From assembly GCA_030669485.1 (NCBI GenBank), contig DAOVDL010000054.1:1-5165 (forward strand): DNA of 5,165 nt. Reading direction: 5' to 3'. Below are positions 5,022 to 5,165 of the stretch, piece by piece. How positions within the stretch are numbered: position 1 is the stretch's first letter; each line of letters starts with the position of its first letter. The DNA is from Candidatus Bathyarchaeota archaeon. GTDB lineage: Archaea; Thermoproteota; Bathyarchaeia; Hecatellales; Hecatellaceae. The translations under genes and the position numbers were made by a program. The notes below the pieces were generated by a model. The model saw only the letters and a list, made by a program, of their open reading frames with translations. It was not told where the DNA came from and did not search any database.

Positions 5022-5165
5022 ATGCCCACTAATCTTCCCCCCGAATGCGCAGAACTGGAGAAAGCGTACCGAGAGGCTAAAAACCTGAAGGAGCAGGTTA
5101 AGTTCCTTGAGAGATACGTAAACTCCATCCCCCAGCATAAGGGTACTATGCGGCTGAGGAAGCAG
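5022..5165 (+). CDS. N-terminus of a probable DRG/OBG-type GTPase with TGS domain (partial, cut by window edge)
   Basis: The last 144 bases encode 48 residues and stay open to the right edge. The start MPTNLPPECAELEKAY, the following charged helix, and the segment SIPQHKGTMRLRKQ (35-48) resemble the N-terminal helical region of archaeal COG1163-type GTPases (DRG-like), where a '.P.HKGT..L' pattern precedes the GTP-binding domain. The G1 to G5 motifs that would prove this are outside the window. Such GTPases associate with translating ribosomes in eukaryotes, which suits the neighbourhood. ATG 5018 in another frame stops after four codons, so ATG 5022 is the sensible start. No close ribosome binding site is visible. 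The family call rests on recalled similarity of a short region and is moderate. Confidence 0.65.
   Translation, partial: MPTNLPPECAELEKAYREAKNLKEQVKFLERYVNSIPQHKGTMRLRKQ

Noticed and set aside
1..5165. A CRISPR array, insertion sequence, toxin-antitoxin pair or other mobile or defence system
   Set aside because: No direct repeats with spacers, transposase motifs, terminal inverted repeats or small paired genes were seen; coding is continuous housekeeping genes on one strand.

Overview
The window is archaeal chromosome, and every confidently identified gene belongs to a family restricted to archaea or shared by archaea and eukaryotes: a PAC2-family proteasome assembly chaperone, Pus10, ribosomal protein eL21, RNA polymerase subunit Rpo4 (RpoF), a DUF655 protein, a Dim1/KsgA-type rRNA dimethylase, a HemK2/Mtq2-type methyltransferase, and the first 48 codons of a probable TGS/DRG-type GTPase. 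All genes read on the + strand. Gaps are short, TTG and GTG starts are used beside ATG, and codon use looks even throughout, with no sign of transferred DNA. The N-terminal style of the last gene resembles homologues I recall from the TACK lineages (Thermoproteota, Thaumarchaeota, Bathyarchaeia), but the window alone does not fix the phylum.

Layout. Positions 1-751 hold the PAC2 gene, whose product ends in Phe-Tyr-Ile, a match to the HbYX proteasome-docking motif. A 79-base gap with a plausible TATA element precedes pus10. Then come rpl21e (15-base gap) and rpo4 (13-base gap), forming a compact block for tRNA modification, the 50S subunit and RNA polymerase. A 141-base AT-rich gap (2836-2976), with a small hairpin at the rpo4 stop and a 14-base perfect palindrome, separates this block from the next. 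The second block is DUF655 - ksgA - mtq2-like, joined by TGATG and ATGA overlaps that suggest translational coupling. After a 61-base gap the GTPase gene begins and runs off the right edge.

How it fits together. The set is an information-processing neighbourhood. Pus10 makes pseudouridines in the T-loop of tRNA. eL21 is a 50S protein. Rpo4 is part of the polymerase stalk. Dim1/KsgA dimethylates two adenosines near the 3' end of 16S rRNA. The HemK2/Mtq2 homologue probably methylates the GGQ glutamine of release factor aRF1. DUF655 is the one conserved member without an established role, and its coupling to ksgA points to small-subunit assembly or RNA binding.

I found no CRISPR array, mobile element, tRNA, rRNA or defence system, and nothing I would call a previously undescribed system. 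The items most worth checking are the HbYX tail on the PAC2 protein, the DPPY (not NLPY-like) active-site motif of the Dim1/KsgA protein, the DUF655-ksgA coupling, and the Pus10 start codon.
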